A stretch of 64,000 nucleotides of DNA from Betaproteobacteria bacterium (GTDB lineage: Bacteria > Pseudomonadota > Gammaproteobacteria > Burkholderiales > SG8-39). The stretch lies in contig SCTY01000059.1 in the NCBI GenBank assembly GCA_004297625.1, positions 1 through 64,000 of the forward strand, read 5' to 3'. The notes under the pieces are model-generated. The model saw nothing but the letters and a program-made list of their open reading frames with translations. It searched no databases and was not told where the DNA came from. A program made the translations under genes and the position numbers. Positions 16,234-23,794 of this stretch are shown one piece after another (the first letter of the stretch is position 1; each line of letters starts with the position of its first letter).

Positions 16234-17556
16234 TCACGCGAGTCGCGTCTCGTAACGGTTCTTGCCCAACATCAAAGCGAGTTCTTCGAACTGCGGCAGC
16301 GCGCCTCCCACCATCGCGCGCTCGAGCGCGGCGGCGGAATTGCTTTCCACGGCACGTCGTGCATTGGCGCGAAACTTGGCCAACACTTTAGCGCGATCCG
16401 GCGGTGCCGCGGCGACTGCGCTTTCCAGCCGCTCGCCGCTGCTGAGCAAAATCGCGATCGACCCGTCGAAGCCATGCCCCAGCGATTCGTCGGCCGCGTG
16501 CTCGACGCGCCCGGCGAGATTCCGCACCTCGGGGCGAGCGCGGCACGCCGCTCCGAGCGCGTCCAGCCCCACCGTCCCGTCGGCAAGCGCAACGGCGAGC
16601 TGGTAGGGAAGGCTCGCGATCGCGTCCATGTCGCTTTGCGGGCGCAGCTTCTGCGCGCGCGGCACGCATACGATCGGCACGGCCCACGGGGCGATCGCAC
16701 AGGTTACGCGCTCGATCCTGTCGGCTCCCAGCCGATGGCGTACGCGCAGCGCAATTGCCGCATCGAGGTAGGGCTGTATCACGTGGGCGCACGGGTAGTA
16801 CTTGAAGTGCGCCGCGCCGCCCGCCCAGCGATGCCCAAGATCGCCGCAAAAGTCCTCCGCGGCGGGCGCCGGCAGCTCGACGAACGCCCCGAAGAGATTG
16901 TGGCGGCCGTCGAGCGCGCCGCGCGGCCCGCGGAATCCCTGCGCCGCGAGCTGCGCGGCAACGATTCCGCCGTGCGCCGCCCAGCCGGCATGCAGCCATT
17001 TCGACCAGGCGCCATCGTCGACGAAGGCCATCAGCCCGCCCGACATGCTGGCGGCGAGGCCGAGAGCGTCCGCGGCGGCTTGCGCTGAAAGCCGGTAAAG
17101 ACGCGCCGCGACGAGCGCCGCGGCAAGCGGACCGACCACGCCGGTGGCGTGGAATCCGCGCGCATGAAATCGGCGTCCGGCGACTGCGCCGATCCGCGCG
17201 GCCGATTCGTAACCGGCGACGATCGCGGTCGCGATTTCCTCGTTCGGGGCGTGCACCGCTTCGCCCACGGCGAGCGCCGTGCTGACGAGCGTCGATCCGG
17301 GATGCGCTACCGAGTCGAGGAACGTGTCGTCGAAGTCGCGGCAGTGCGCCAGGGTTCCGTACACCAGCGCCGCCATTGCGGGGTTTTCTTCTTGGGAAAA
17401 TCCCGACACGCAGCGCGCCGCTTCGGTCTCGTAGCCGGCGAGGATCAGGCCGACGGTATCGAGCACGCGCAAGCCCACGAGCGAACGCTGGTCGTCGGGG
17501 ATGTCGCGCCATTGCAGTGCCGTGCTCCACGCCGCCAGGCGCTCAGAAAGCGTCAT
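16234..17556 (-). CDS. MmgE/PrpD family protein
   Basis: A 440-residue member of the 2-methylcitrate dehydratase / iminodisuccinate epimerase / cis-aconitate decarboxylase family. It contains LRVLDTVGLILAGYETEA near residue 32, the GTLAHCRDFDDTF segment, and FKYYPCAHVIQPYLDAA near residue 270, all family hallmarks. It probably dehydrates, decarboxylates or epimerises a hydroxy or amino polyacid. The ATG at 17556 overlaps the Fe-ADH end by 14 bases. Together with the Fe-ADH it could process the acid released after ring opening by HyuAB. Confidence 0.85.
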   Translation of the reverse strand: MTLSERLAAWSTALQWRDIPDDQRSLVGLRVLDTVGLILAGYETEAARCVSGFSQEENPAMAALVYGTLAHCRDFDDTFLDSVAHPGSTLVSTALAVGEAVHAPNEEIATAIVAGYESAARIGAVAGRRFHARGFHATGVVGPLAAALVAARLYRLSAQAAADALGLAASMSGGLMAFVDDGAWSKWLHAGWAAHGGIVAAQLAAQGFRGPRGALDGRHNLFGAFVELPAPAAEDFCGDLGHRWAGGAAHFKYYPCAHVIQPYLDAAIALRVRHRLGADRIERVTCAIAPWAVPIVCVPRAQKLRPQSDMDAIASLPYQLAVALADGTVGLDALGAACRARPEVRNLAGRVEHAADESLGHGFDGSIAILLSSGERLESAVAAAPPDRAKVLAKFRANARRAVESNSAAALERAMVGGALPQFEELALMLGKNRYETRLA

Positions 17557-18688
17557 GCAGCAGCTCCTCGATTTCCGCATGCGCCACCGGCCGCGGCGCA
17601 TGGGCCATCATGTAGTCCGCCATCGTCGCAGTCGCGATCCCTGGAATGTCGGCTTGCGCCATCCCCACGTCGCGTAAGCGCCGGGGCAAGGGCAACTTTT
17701 CCACCATCTCTTGCAGCACATCGGCGGCACGGCCGTCGCGCGCGCCGAGCGCTTCCTGCACGTAGATCCGGTCTTCGCCTATCGCTGGAAGGAGGCGCCG
17801 CATCGCCGGCGCGAGCAGGATCGAATGCGAAATCCCGTGCTGCAGGCCATAGCGGCCGCCGACGACGTGGCCGATGGCATGCACCACCGAGACCATCGCG
17901 TTGATCGATGCGGTGCCCGACATGGTGGCCGCCATCTGGCAATCGGCGCGCGCCTCGAGATCCGCCGGAGCGGCGATGGACCTTGGCAACGCTTTGCGCA
18001 GGAGGCGCGCGCCGTGCAACGCAAGCGCCGTGGAGATCGGATGCCGCTGCGCCGAGTAAAGGCATTCGATGGCGCGCGCCATTGCCGTCATGCCGGTCGC
18101 CGCGGTGAGCTCCGGGCTCGCATAGACGGCCATCTCCGGATCGAGCACCGTGGCGTCCGGAACCATGCGCTCGTCCCAGAAGAGCAGCTTCCTGCCGGCC
18201 TTCGCATCACGGATCGCCGCGGTCGGCAGCACGTCGCTCGCCGAGCCCGCGGTCGTCGGCACGGCGATGTGCACCAGGCCGGGCGCGGGCATCGACGCCC
18301 GCTGCATCCCTTTGCTGCCGTAGTCGATCACATAGGGCTCGAACTCGCCGCGCGTCGCGAAAAGAAGCGCGATGCCTTTGCCGCAATCGATGGCGCTGCC
18401 GCCGCCCACGCTCACCACCGTGTCTGCGCCGAGGGATTTGAAGCGCGCGGTTGCGTGCTGCACGCATTCGAAGGGCGTGTGCGCGGCAATCGCGTCGAAC
18501 ACGCCGGCGAGCCGCGCGCCGAGCACGGCCCGGATTTTCGCGAGCATTTCGCCGCCCGCGACGGTCTTGCCGCAAGCCACCATGGCGCGCTGCACGCGCA
18601 GCTCGTCCATGAGGCGCGGCAGCTGCGCGATGCTCCCCGGGCCGAAGCACACGCGCTTGGGCCAGTCGCGGATCAATCCGGAATACAT
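17543..18688 (-). CDS. iron-containing alcohol dehydrogenase / maleylacetate reductase-like
   Basis: A 381-residue group III (Fe-dependent) alcohol dehydrogenase-fold protein. The NAD-binding GGGSAIDCGKG is near residue 92 and the metal-binding stretch HAIGHVVGGRYGLQHGISHS near residue 263 carries the three histidines. Close families are maleylacetate reductases and 4-hydroxybutyrate or lactaldehyde dehydrogenases. The ATG at 18688 gives the family-typical N-terminus (WPKRVCFGPGSIAQLP); earlier in-frame starts would extend across the FNR-type box and are rejected. It is the first gene of the nine-gene operon. Confidence 0.85.
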   Translation of the reverse strand: MYSGLIRDWPKRVCFGPGSIAQLPRLMDELRVQRAMVACGKTVAGGEMLAKIRAVLGARLAGVFDAIAAHTPFECVQHATARFKSLGADTVVSVGGGSAIDCGKGIALLFATRGEFEPYVIDYGSKGMQRASMPAPGLVHIAVPTTAGSASDVLPTAAIRDAKAGRKLLFWDERMVPDATVLDPEMAVYASPELTAATGMTAMARAIECLYSAQRHPISTALALHGARLLRKALPRSIAAPADLEARADCQMAATMSGTASINAMVSVVHAIGHVVGGRYGLQHGISHSILLAPAMRRLLPAIGEDRIYVQEALGARDGRAADVLQEMVEKLPLPRRLRDVGMAQADIPGIATATMADYMMAHAPRPVAHAEIEELLHDAF

Positions 18689-18721
18689 AGCCAACTGCAC
18701 TATCGTAGGGGCATTTGTTAC

Positions 18722-18735
18722 TTGATGCACATCAA
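18722..18735. promoter_or_regulatory. FNR/ANR/DNR-type binding site
   Basis: TTGATGCACATCAA is a perfect match to the FNR/CRP-family consensus TTGAT-N4-ATCAA, and the symmetry extends one base further on each side (C...G). It lies in the 106-bp divergent gap, 33 bases upstream of the Fe-ADH start and 59 upstream of the flavoprotein start. It could activate both operons under low oxygen or, in DNR-type systems, nitric oxide. I see no convincing -10 hexamer at the class II distance on either strand, so the transcription start is undefined. Confidence 0.75.
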
Positions 18736-18794
18736 GCACGACGCCGTTCGCTGCGGCCACACTGGCCTCCTCGATCGCCAGGGGAGGCCACGCC

Positions 18795-20510
18795 TTGCTC
18801 GACATCAAGCGCGAGAGTACCGACGTCCTGATCATCGGCAGCGGCGGCGCCGGCTTGCGCGCGGCCATCGAAGCGCGCCGTTACGGCGTCAAGGTGACCC
18901 TTGCCGACAAAGTGGTCATCGGCATGAACAACAGCACCCGGTACTCGGGCGGCGGCATCAAGGCGGCTTTGCCGGGCATTCTTTCCACGGCCTATACCAC
19001 CCAGTACGAGGATCCGCGCGAGCATTTCCGCCAGGCGATGATCCACGGCGAGTACCTCAACGACGAAGCGCTGGTCGAGATCATGACCTTCGAAGGACCG
19101 GCGCGGGTGCTGGAGCTCAAAGGCCTGGGGGTCGACACCTTCGACGCCATGTACCTGAAAGTGCATTACCCGCACGGCAGCGGCCTCATAGGTCCGCTCG
19201 TCAAGACCGCGCGCAAGATGGGCTGCTCCCTGCGCCCGGGCATGGTGGTGACGAAAATCCTGGTCGAGAAAGGCCGGGTCGTGGGCGCGGCCGGCGTCGA
19301 TCTGTATCGCAACCGGTTGAGCGTCTTCGAGACCGGCGCCATCGTGATCGCGACCGGCGGCGCGGCCGAGACCTTCCTGCGCAACGACACCACCGTGAAT
19401 ACCACCGGCGACGGCTATACGCTCGCTCTCGACGCCGGCGCGAGCCTGCGCGACATGGAGATCGTGCAGTTCGAGCCCTACGTGCAGGCCGAGCCCGGGC
19501 TGCCGATGATGGACCGCCACGAGGCCGAAGCCGAGTTTCACGGCGTGCTGCGCAACGCGTTGAACGAGGATTTCCTCCTGAAATACCTGCCGGCGCTGAA
19601 AGCCGGCCAGCTGCCTTTCGAAGAGCAGTTCGGCATGGCGCTCACCGACATTCGCGAGCGCGTCGCGCGGGCCATGGTCACCGAGGTGGCGGCCGGGCGC
19701 GGCGACAACGGCGCGGTGCTGTTCGACCTGCGCCACGTGCCGGCGGATAAGTGGAAGAGCGATTTCGCCTCGCAGTACACCCGCAACGTGCTGCTGCGCG
19801 GATTCGACGTCGAGAAGAAACCGGTCCACGTGCTCCCGGGCGCGATCTGCACCCTTGGCGGCATCGCCATCGACGGGGATTGCCGCACCGATGTGCCCGG
19901 CCTGTTCGCCGCGGGCGAGGCGGCGGGCGGCGTTCACGGCGCGGCGCGCCTCGGCGGCGACGGCCTGCTCGATCCCATCGTCTTCGGCGCTCGCGCAGGA
20001 CGCTCTGCAGCCCTGGCCGTAAATAAAGAAGTTGAAGTATCCCAACAGCAAATCGACGAGGCGCACGCAGCGGTGGAGCGCACGCTGATCGACGCCCCGG
20101 CCGATCTCGCGGCGCTCGCCAAGCTGCGCGACACGGTGAAGCGCACCATGTGGGAGCAGGTCGGCATCCTGCGCAACGGCAAAGCGGTCGCCGCCGCGAT
20201 TCCGGTTCTGGAAGAGACCGCCGCGCAGGTCCAGGCAATGCGGGTGCGCACGCTGCGCCAGTTCAAGACGCGCCTGGAAACCCTGAACCTCGCGCGCGTG
20301 GGCCGGATGATCGCCGGCGCGGCGCTGCGCCGCGCGGAAAGCCGCGGCGCCCATTTCCGCACCGACTTCCCGCAGCGCGACGATGCGCGCTGGCTGGTGA
20401 ATCACTTCGTGCGGCAGAGCGGCAAGGAGCTCGTCTACACCGAGCGGCCCATCAAGCTGCGCGTCACGGAGCTCCTCAAGCAGAGCAAGTTCGGGATCGA
20501 GGTGAAGTAG
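18795..20510 (+). CDS. fumarate reductase/succinate dehydrogenase-type flavoprotein
   Basis: A 571-residue FAD-binding subunit. The dinucleotide-binding motif GSGGAGLRAAIEARR is at residues 18 onward, TRYSGGGIKAA follows, and the C-terminal half has the signature GLFAAGEAAGGVHGAARLGGDGLLD that carries FAD- and substrate-binding residues of the family. The TTG start follows GGGGAGG at 6 bases. No signal peptide, so cytoplasmic. The next gene is an 8-cysteine ferredoxin, and no membrane anchor or FrdB is present; this points to a soluble two-component ene-reductase or dehydrogenase. The FNR-type box upstream fits anaerobic use. Confidence 0.85.
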   Translation: MLDIKRESTDVLIIGSGGAGLRAAIEARRYGVKVTLADKVVIGMNNSTRYSGGGIKAALPGILSTAYTTQYEDPREHFRQAMIHGEYLNDEALVEIMTFEGPARVLELKGLGVDTFDAMYLKVHYPHGSGLIGPLVKTARKMGCSLRPGMVVTKILVEKGRVVGAAGVDLYRNRLSVFETGAIVIATGGAAETFLRNDTTVNTTGDGYTLALDAGASLRDMEIVQFEPYVQAEPGLPMMDRHEAEAEFHGVLRNALNEDFLLKYLPALKAGQLPFEEQFGMALTDIRERVARAMVTEVAAGRGDNGAVLFDLRHVPADKWKSDFASQYTRNVLLRGFDVEKKPVHVLPGAICTLGGIAIDGDCRTDVPGLFAAGEAAGGVHGAARLGGDGLLDPIVFGARAGRSAALAVNKEVEVSQQQIDEAHAAVERTLIDAPADLAALAKLRDTVKRTMWEQVGILRNGKAVAAAIPVLEETAAQVQAMRVRTLRQFKTRLETLNLARVGRMIAGAALRRAESRGAHFRTDFPQRDDARWLVNHFVRQSGKELVYTERPIKLRVTELLKQSKFGIEVK

Positions 20511-20512
20511 CC

Positions 20513-20770
20513 ATGCTCGAGATCCGGATCGACCACGCGCGCTGCAACCTCTGCGGGCACTGCATCGATTCGTGCCCCGCGCCGTGCCTCGGATTCGACG
20601 AGGCCGAGAGCGTGGTGCAGATCTTCGACCTGGATCTCTGCCTCGTCTGCCGCAACTGCGAGATTCACTGCCCGAAGGACTGCCTCGTCGTCGACTTCAA
20701 CGAGTGGGAGGCCACGCGCGAGTTTCGCGGCATGGTGCGCTACACGCCTCCGCGGCGCTCGGAATCCTGA
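20513..20770 (+). CDS. 2[4Fe-4S] ferredoxin-like subunit
   Basis: An 85-residue protein with two complete cluster motifs: CNLCGHCIDSCP at residues 11 onward and CLVCRNCEIHCP at residues 43 onward, each followed by the remote Cys that completes the partner cluster. The ATG is 2 bases after the flavoprotein stop. It almost certainly delivers electrons to or from that flavoprotein. The arrangement resembles the two subunits of adenylylsulfate reductase in size logic, but the flavoprotein is not AprA-like enough to claim that. Confidence 0.88.
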   Translation: MLEIRIDHARCNLCGHCIDSCPAPCLGFDEAESVVQIFDLDLCLVCRNCEIHCPKDCLVVDFNEWEATREFRGMVRYTPPRRSES

Positions 20771-20807
20771 AGCTCCGTTTGACGTAGCTTCCGCCAGACG
20801 TTACGGT

Positions 20808-21227
20808 TTGGCGGTGTCAACGGACGAGCATTTCATGCGCCGCGCGCTCGAGCTGGCGCGCCGCGCGCAGGAGGAGGGCGAGGTGCCGGTCGGCGCCGTC
20901 GTCGTCCTCGACGACAAGATCGTCGGCGAAGGCTGGAACCGGCCGATCACGGCTTCCGATCCGACTGCCCACGCCGAGATCCAGGCGATGCGCGCCGCGG
21001 CGAGCGCGCTCGCCAACTACCGCCTGACTGGAGCGACGCTTTACGTGACGCTCGAGCCCTGCGACATGTGCGTCGGCGCCATGTTCCATGCCCGGATCGC
21101 ACGCACCGTATTCGGCGCACCCGACCCGAAGAAGCTGGTCCTGAAGAGCCAGGTCGCCGTGCAGGGCGGCGTGCTCGCCGCCGAATGCGGGGCGCTCCTT
21201 AGCGCCTTCTTCGCCTCGCGCCGATGA
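20808..21227 (+). CDS. tadA: tRNA-specific adenosine deaminase TadA
   Basis: A 139-residue zinc deaminase. HAEIQAM at about residue 53 supplies the Zn ligand His and the catalytic Glu, and LEPCDMCVGAM at about residue 83 supplies the two Cys ligands. It converts A34 to inosine in tRNA-Arg(ACG). The length matches a short TadA. The TTG at 20808 and the GTG at 20814 are both possible starts; neither has a strong ribosome binding site. Confidence 0.9.
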   Translation: MAVSTDEHFMRRALELARRAQEEGEVPVGAVVVLDDKIVGEGWNRPITASDPTAHAEIQAMRAAASALANYRLTGATLYVTLEPCDMCVGAMFHARIARTVFGAPDPKKLVLKSQVAVQGGVLAAECGALLSAFFASRR

Positions 21228-21700
21228 AGATCGAAATAGACGCTGGGAACCAAGAATTGGTCGTCGTCGACGGGTCCCGGGTCATAAAGCGTTACGCCGT
21301 TTCAACGGCGAGAAAAGGCCTCGGAGAAAAGAACGGCAGCTTCTGCACGCCGCGCGGCCGGCACATCGTGCGCGCCAAGATCGGCGCCGGCCAGCCGCTC
21401 AATACCGTGTTCGTGCGCCGCCGGCCGACCGGCGAAGTCTGGACGCCCGAGCTGCACGCCAAGTATCCCGGACGCGACTGGATCCTCACGCGCATCCTGT
21501 GGCTCTCGGGCTGCGAGCCGGGCAGGAACCGGCTGGGCGACGTGGACACCATGCGCCGCTACATCTACATCCACGGCTCTCCGGACAGCGCGGAAATGGG
21601 CAAGCCGGGATCGATCGGCTGCATCCGCATGCGCAACCGCGACATCGTGGAGCTTTTCGACCTGGTGCCGCCCTACACGCCGGTCGAGATAAAGGGCTGA
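21224..21700 (+). CDS. YkuD-type L,D-transpeptidase domain protein
   Basis: A 158-residue protein made almost entirely of a YkuD domain. The catalytic signature is complete: YIYIHGSPDS followed by GSIGCIRMRN, with the active Cys in GCIRM. These enzymes form 3-3 peptidoglycan crosslinks or attach lipoproteins in the periplasm. No signal peptide or membrane segment is visible, which is odd for a periplasmic enzyme. The ATG overlaps the tadA stop (ATGA), so a longer secreted N-terminus would have to lie inside tadA. Confidence 0.85.
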   Translation: MKIEIDAGNQELVVVDGSRVIKRYAVSTARKGLGEKNGSFCTPRGRHIVRAKIGAGQPLNTVFVRRRPTGEVWTPELHAKYPGRDWILTRILWLSGCEPGRNRLGDVDTMRRYIYIHGSPDSAEMGKPGSIGCIRMRNRDIVELFDLVPPYTPVEIKG

Positions 21701-21704
21701 GAGA

Positions 21705-22127
21705 TCATCTATTCTTCTGGCGCAGCGCCTTCATTTCCTCGAAGCGCTTCGTGACGTCGCGCATGATGGCGGCGATTCCGGCCATCCCGCCGCCCGCGTC
21801 GCGGAACGGGAGCACCGTGAACTCTATGGAGATTTGCGCGCCGTCCTTGCGCAGGGCAGGCACCGCGAGAAGATCCCCGCTTCCGTAACGCGTCTTGCCG
21901 GTGCACATGGTTTGCGCGTAGCCGTCCCAGTGACGTGCACGCAGGCGCTCCGGGATGATGATGTCCAGCGACTGCCCGAGCGCTTCGGCTTCGCTGAAGC
22001 CGAAAATCCGCTCGGCGCCGCGGTTCCAGAACCGGATCTTGCCTTCCGCGTCGGCGTACACGATCGCATCCGAGGCTTCCTTCGCCAGCGTCTCGTAGAA
22101 ACGCTGTGACTCGCTTCCTGGTGTCAT
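21705..22127 (-). CDS. stand-alone PAS domain protein
   Basis: A 140-residue protein that is one PAS domain plus a PAC motif. It shows DAIVYADAEGKIRFWNRGAERIFGFSEAEALG, split here as the PAS core strand FWNRGAERIFGF and the C-terminal GIAAIMRDVTKRFEE. No output domain (kinase, GGDEF, HTH) is attached and the short C-terminal helix ends at once. It could be a sensory or scaffolding module acting in trans. It is the last gene of a minus-strand set following tag and mtnA, 14 bases downstream of tag. Confidence 0.85.
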   Translation of the reverse strand: MTPGSESQRFYETLAKEASDAIVYADAEGKIRFWNRGAERIFGFSEAEALGQSLDIIIPERLRARHWDGYAQTMCTGKTRYGSGDLLAVPALRKDGAQISIEFTVLPFRDAGGGMAGIAAIMRDVTKRFEEMKALRQKNR

Positions 22128-22141
22128 GACCCGAGTCTAGA

Positions 22142-22705
22142 TCAGCTGAGCTCGCGATAGCGGAAGCAGTCGACCACGTGGTCGTTCACCAGTCCAACCG
22201 CCTGCATGTATGCGTACATGATGGTGGAGCCGACGAAGGTGAAGCCGAGCGCCTTGAGATCCTTGCTGAGCGCATCCGATTCGCGCGTGGTCGCCGGCAC
22301 CTGTCGCATGTGCTGCCAGCGGTTCTGCATCGGCCGGCCGCCGACGAAGCGCCAGACGTAGTCATCGAAGCTGCCAAACTTCTCCTGCACGGCCAGAAAG
22401 GCGCGCGCGTTCCGTCCTGCGCCGTTGATCTTGAGGCGGTTGCGCACGATGCCCGGGTCGTTCATCAGGCGCTCGAATTCGCGTTTGCCGTAGCGTGCGA
22501 CGCGCGCTGGGTCGAAATCGGCGAACGCGGCCTGGTAATTCCCGCGCTTCCTCAGGATAGTGCTCCACGAAAGGCCGGCCTGTGCGCCTTCAAGGATGAG
22601 GAATTCGAAATGCCGGCGATCGTCGTGTACCGGCACGCCCCATTCCTGGTCGTGGTAGCGCTGGTACAGCGGGTCGGCGCCGCACCACTCGCAGCGCTGC
22701 TTCAC
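22142..22705 (-). CDS. tag: DNA-3-methyladenine glycosylase I
   Basis: A 187-residue protein matching Tag in length. The zinc ligands are visible: Cys in RCEWCG at the N-terminus, His in RYHDQEWG, and His and Cys in DHVVDCFRY near the C-terminus. It removes 3-methyladenine from alkylated DNA. The GTG start overlaps the mtnA stop (GTGA), so the two are co-translated. Confidence 0.93.
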   Translation of the reverse strand: MKQRCEWCGADPLYQRYHDQEWGVPVHDDRRHFEFLILEGAQAGLSWSTILRKRGNYQAAFADFDPARVARYGKREFERLMNDPGIVRNRLKINGAGRNARAFLAVQEKFGSFDDYVWRFVGGRPMQNRWQHMRQVPATTRESDALSKDLKALGFTFVGSTIMYAYMQAVGLVNDHVVDCFRYRELS

Positions 22706-23649
22706 CGGATAAGAGCCTCGAGCTTCTCGCGGTTCGGCGCGAGCACCACGCCTTTTTCACAGATGATGCCGGTGATGAGATCGGCGGGCGTGACATCGAA
22801 GGCGGGGTTGCGCACGGCGACGCCCTCCGGCGCCCAGCGCGTGCCGCGGTAGCCGGTCACTTCGCCCGCCGGCCGCTCCTCGATCGGGATATGAGAGCCG
22901 TCGGGAATCTTGGGATCGAAAGTCGACAGCGGGGCGGCGACATAGAAAGGAATGTCGTGGCGCTTCGCCAGCACCGCGAGCGCGTACGTGCCGATCTTGT
23001 TCGCCACGTCGCCGTTGGCCGCAATGCGGTCCGCGCCCACCACGACGACATCGACCTCGCCCTTGCTCATGAGATGGCCGGCCATGCTGTCGGTGATGAG
23101 CGTGCAGGGGATGCCTTCCTGCACCAGCTCCCACGCGGTGAGGCGCGCGCCTTGGAGATACGGCCGCGTTTCGTTCGCGATCACCGAAATGTTCTTGTTC
23201 TTCGAAGACCGGATGACGCCGAGCGCGGTGCCGTAGCCGGCGGTGGCGAGCGCGCCGGCGTTGCAGTGGGTCATGATGCGCGCGCGCTCGGCGATCAGCT
23301 CGGCGCCGAGCCGGCCGATCTCGCGGTTCGCGGCGATGTCTGCCTCGAAAATCGCGCGCGCCTCGGCCTCGAGGTCCTTCGCCTTCTTCATGCGCTCGAG
23401 CGCCCAGAAGAGATTGACCGCCGTGGGCCGGCTTTTGGCCAGTATTTCGAACGAGTCTTGAGAACCTTTCGAAAGAGCTACGCCAAAAGCGGCCGCGCAC
23501 CCTATCGCCGGGGCGCCGCGCACCACCATGTCGCGGATCGCCTGCGCCACTTCGGCGGCGTTGCGGCAGGTGACGTAGACGGTTTTCTCGGGAAGGACGC
23601 GCTGGTCGAGGAGCTCCAATCGATCACCTTTCCACCGGATGGGCTCCAC
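22702..23649 (-). CDS. mtnA: S-methyl-5-thioribose-1-phosphate isomerase
   Basis: A 315-residue MtnA, the methionine salvage isomerase that converts methylthioribose-1-phosphate to methylthioribulose-1-phosphate. The catalytic Cys lies in MTHCNAGALATAGYG and the catalytic Asp in VVVGADRIAANGD. The GTG at 23649 is chosen: family homology (VEPIRWKGDRLELLDQ) begins exactly there and AGGGGGG sits 5 bases upstream. The frame stays open to an ATG at 23725, but that 30-residue extension (KKTAPRSPQARAPLHRGAA) is the translation of the palindromic repeat and is unlike any MtnA N-terminus. Confidence 0.92.
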   Translation of the reverse strand: MEPIRWKGDRLELLDQRVLPEKTVYVTCRNAAEVAQAIRDMVVRGAPAIGCAAAFGVALSKGSQDSFEILAKSRPTAVNLFWALERMKKAKDLEAEARAIFEADIAANREIGRLGAELIAERARIMTHCNAGALATAGYGTALGVIRSSKNKNISVIANETRPYLQGARLTAWELVQEGIPCTLITDSMAGHLMSKGEVDVVVVGADRIAANGDVANKIGTYALAVLAKRHDIPFYVAAPLSTFDPKIPDGSHIPIEERPAGEVTGYRGTRWAPEGVAVRNPAFDVTPADLITGIICEKGVVLAPNREKLEALIR

Positions 23650-23651
23650 CG

Positions 23652-23785
23652 CCGCCCCCCTGTGAAGGGGGGCGCGAGCCTGCGGCGAGCGGGGGGCTGT
23701 TTTTTTTGGGGGGGTTCGCTTTGCCATTTCTAAAACCAACCCCCCGCTCGCGTTTCGCTCGCTTCCCCCCTTGACAGGGGGGCGT
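23652..23785. repeat. paired GC-rich palindromic repeat, copy 2
   Basis: Palindromes CCCCCCTGTGAAGGGGGG (23655-23672) and CCCCCCTTGACAGGGGGG (23765-23782) are the same pair as in copy 1, here about 92 bases apart. Nested between them is another inverted pair, GCGAGCGGGGGG (23685-23696) and CCCCCCGCTCGC (23740-23751), with an eight-T run after the left one. The element fills the whole gap between the aldolase/SDR gene and mtnA. Confidence 0.8.
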
Positions 23786-23794
23786 AAAGGGGTC

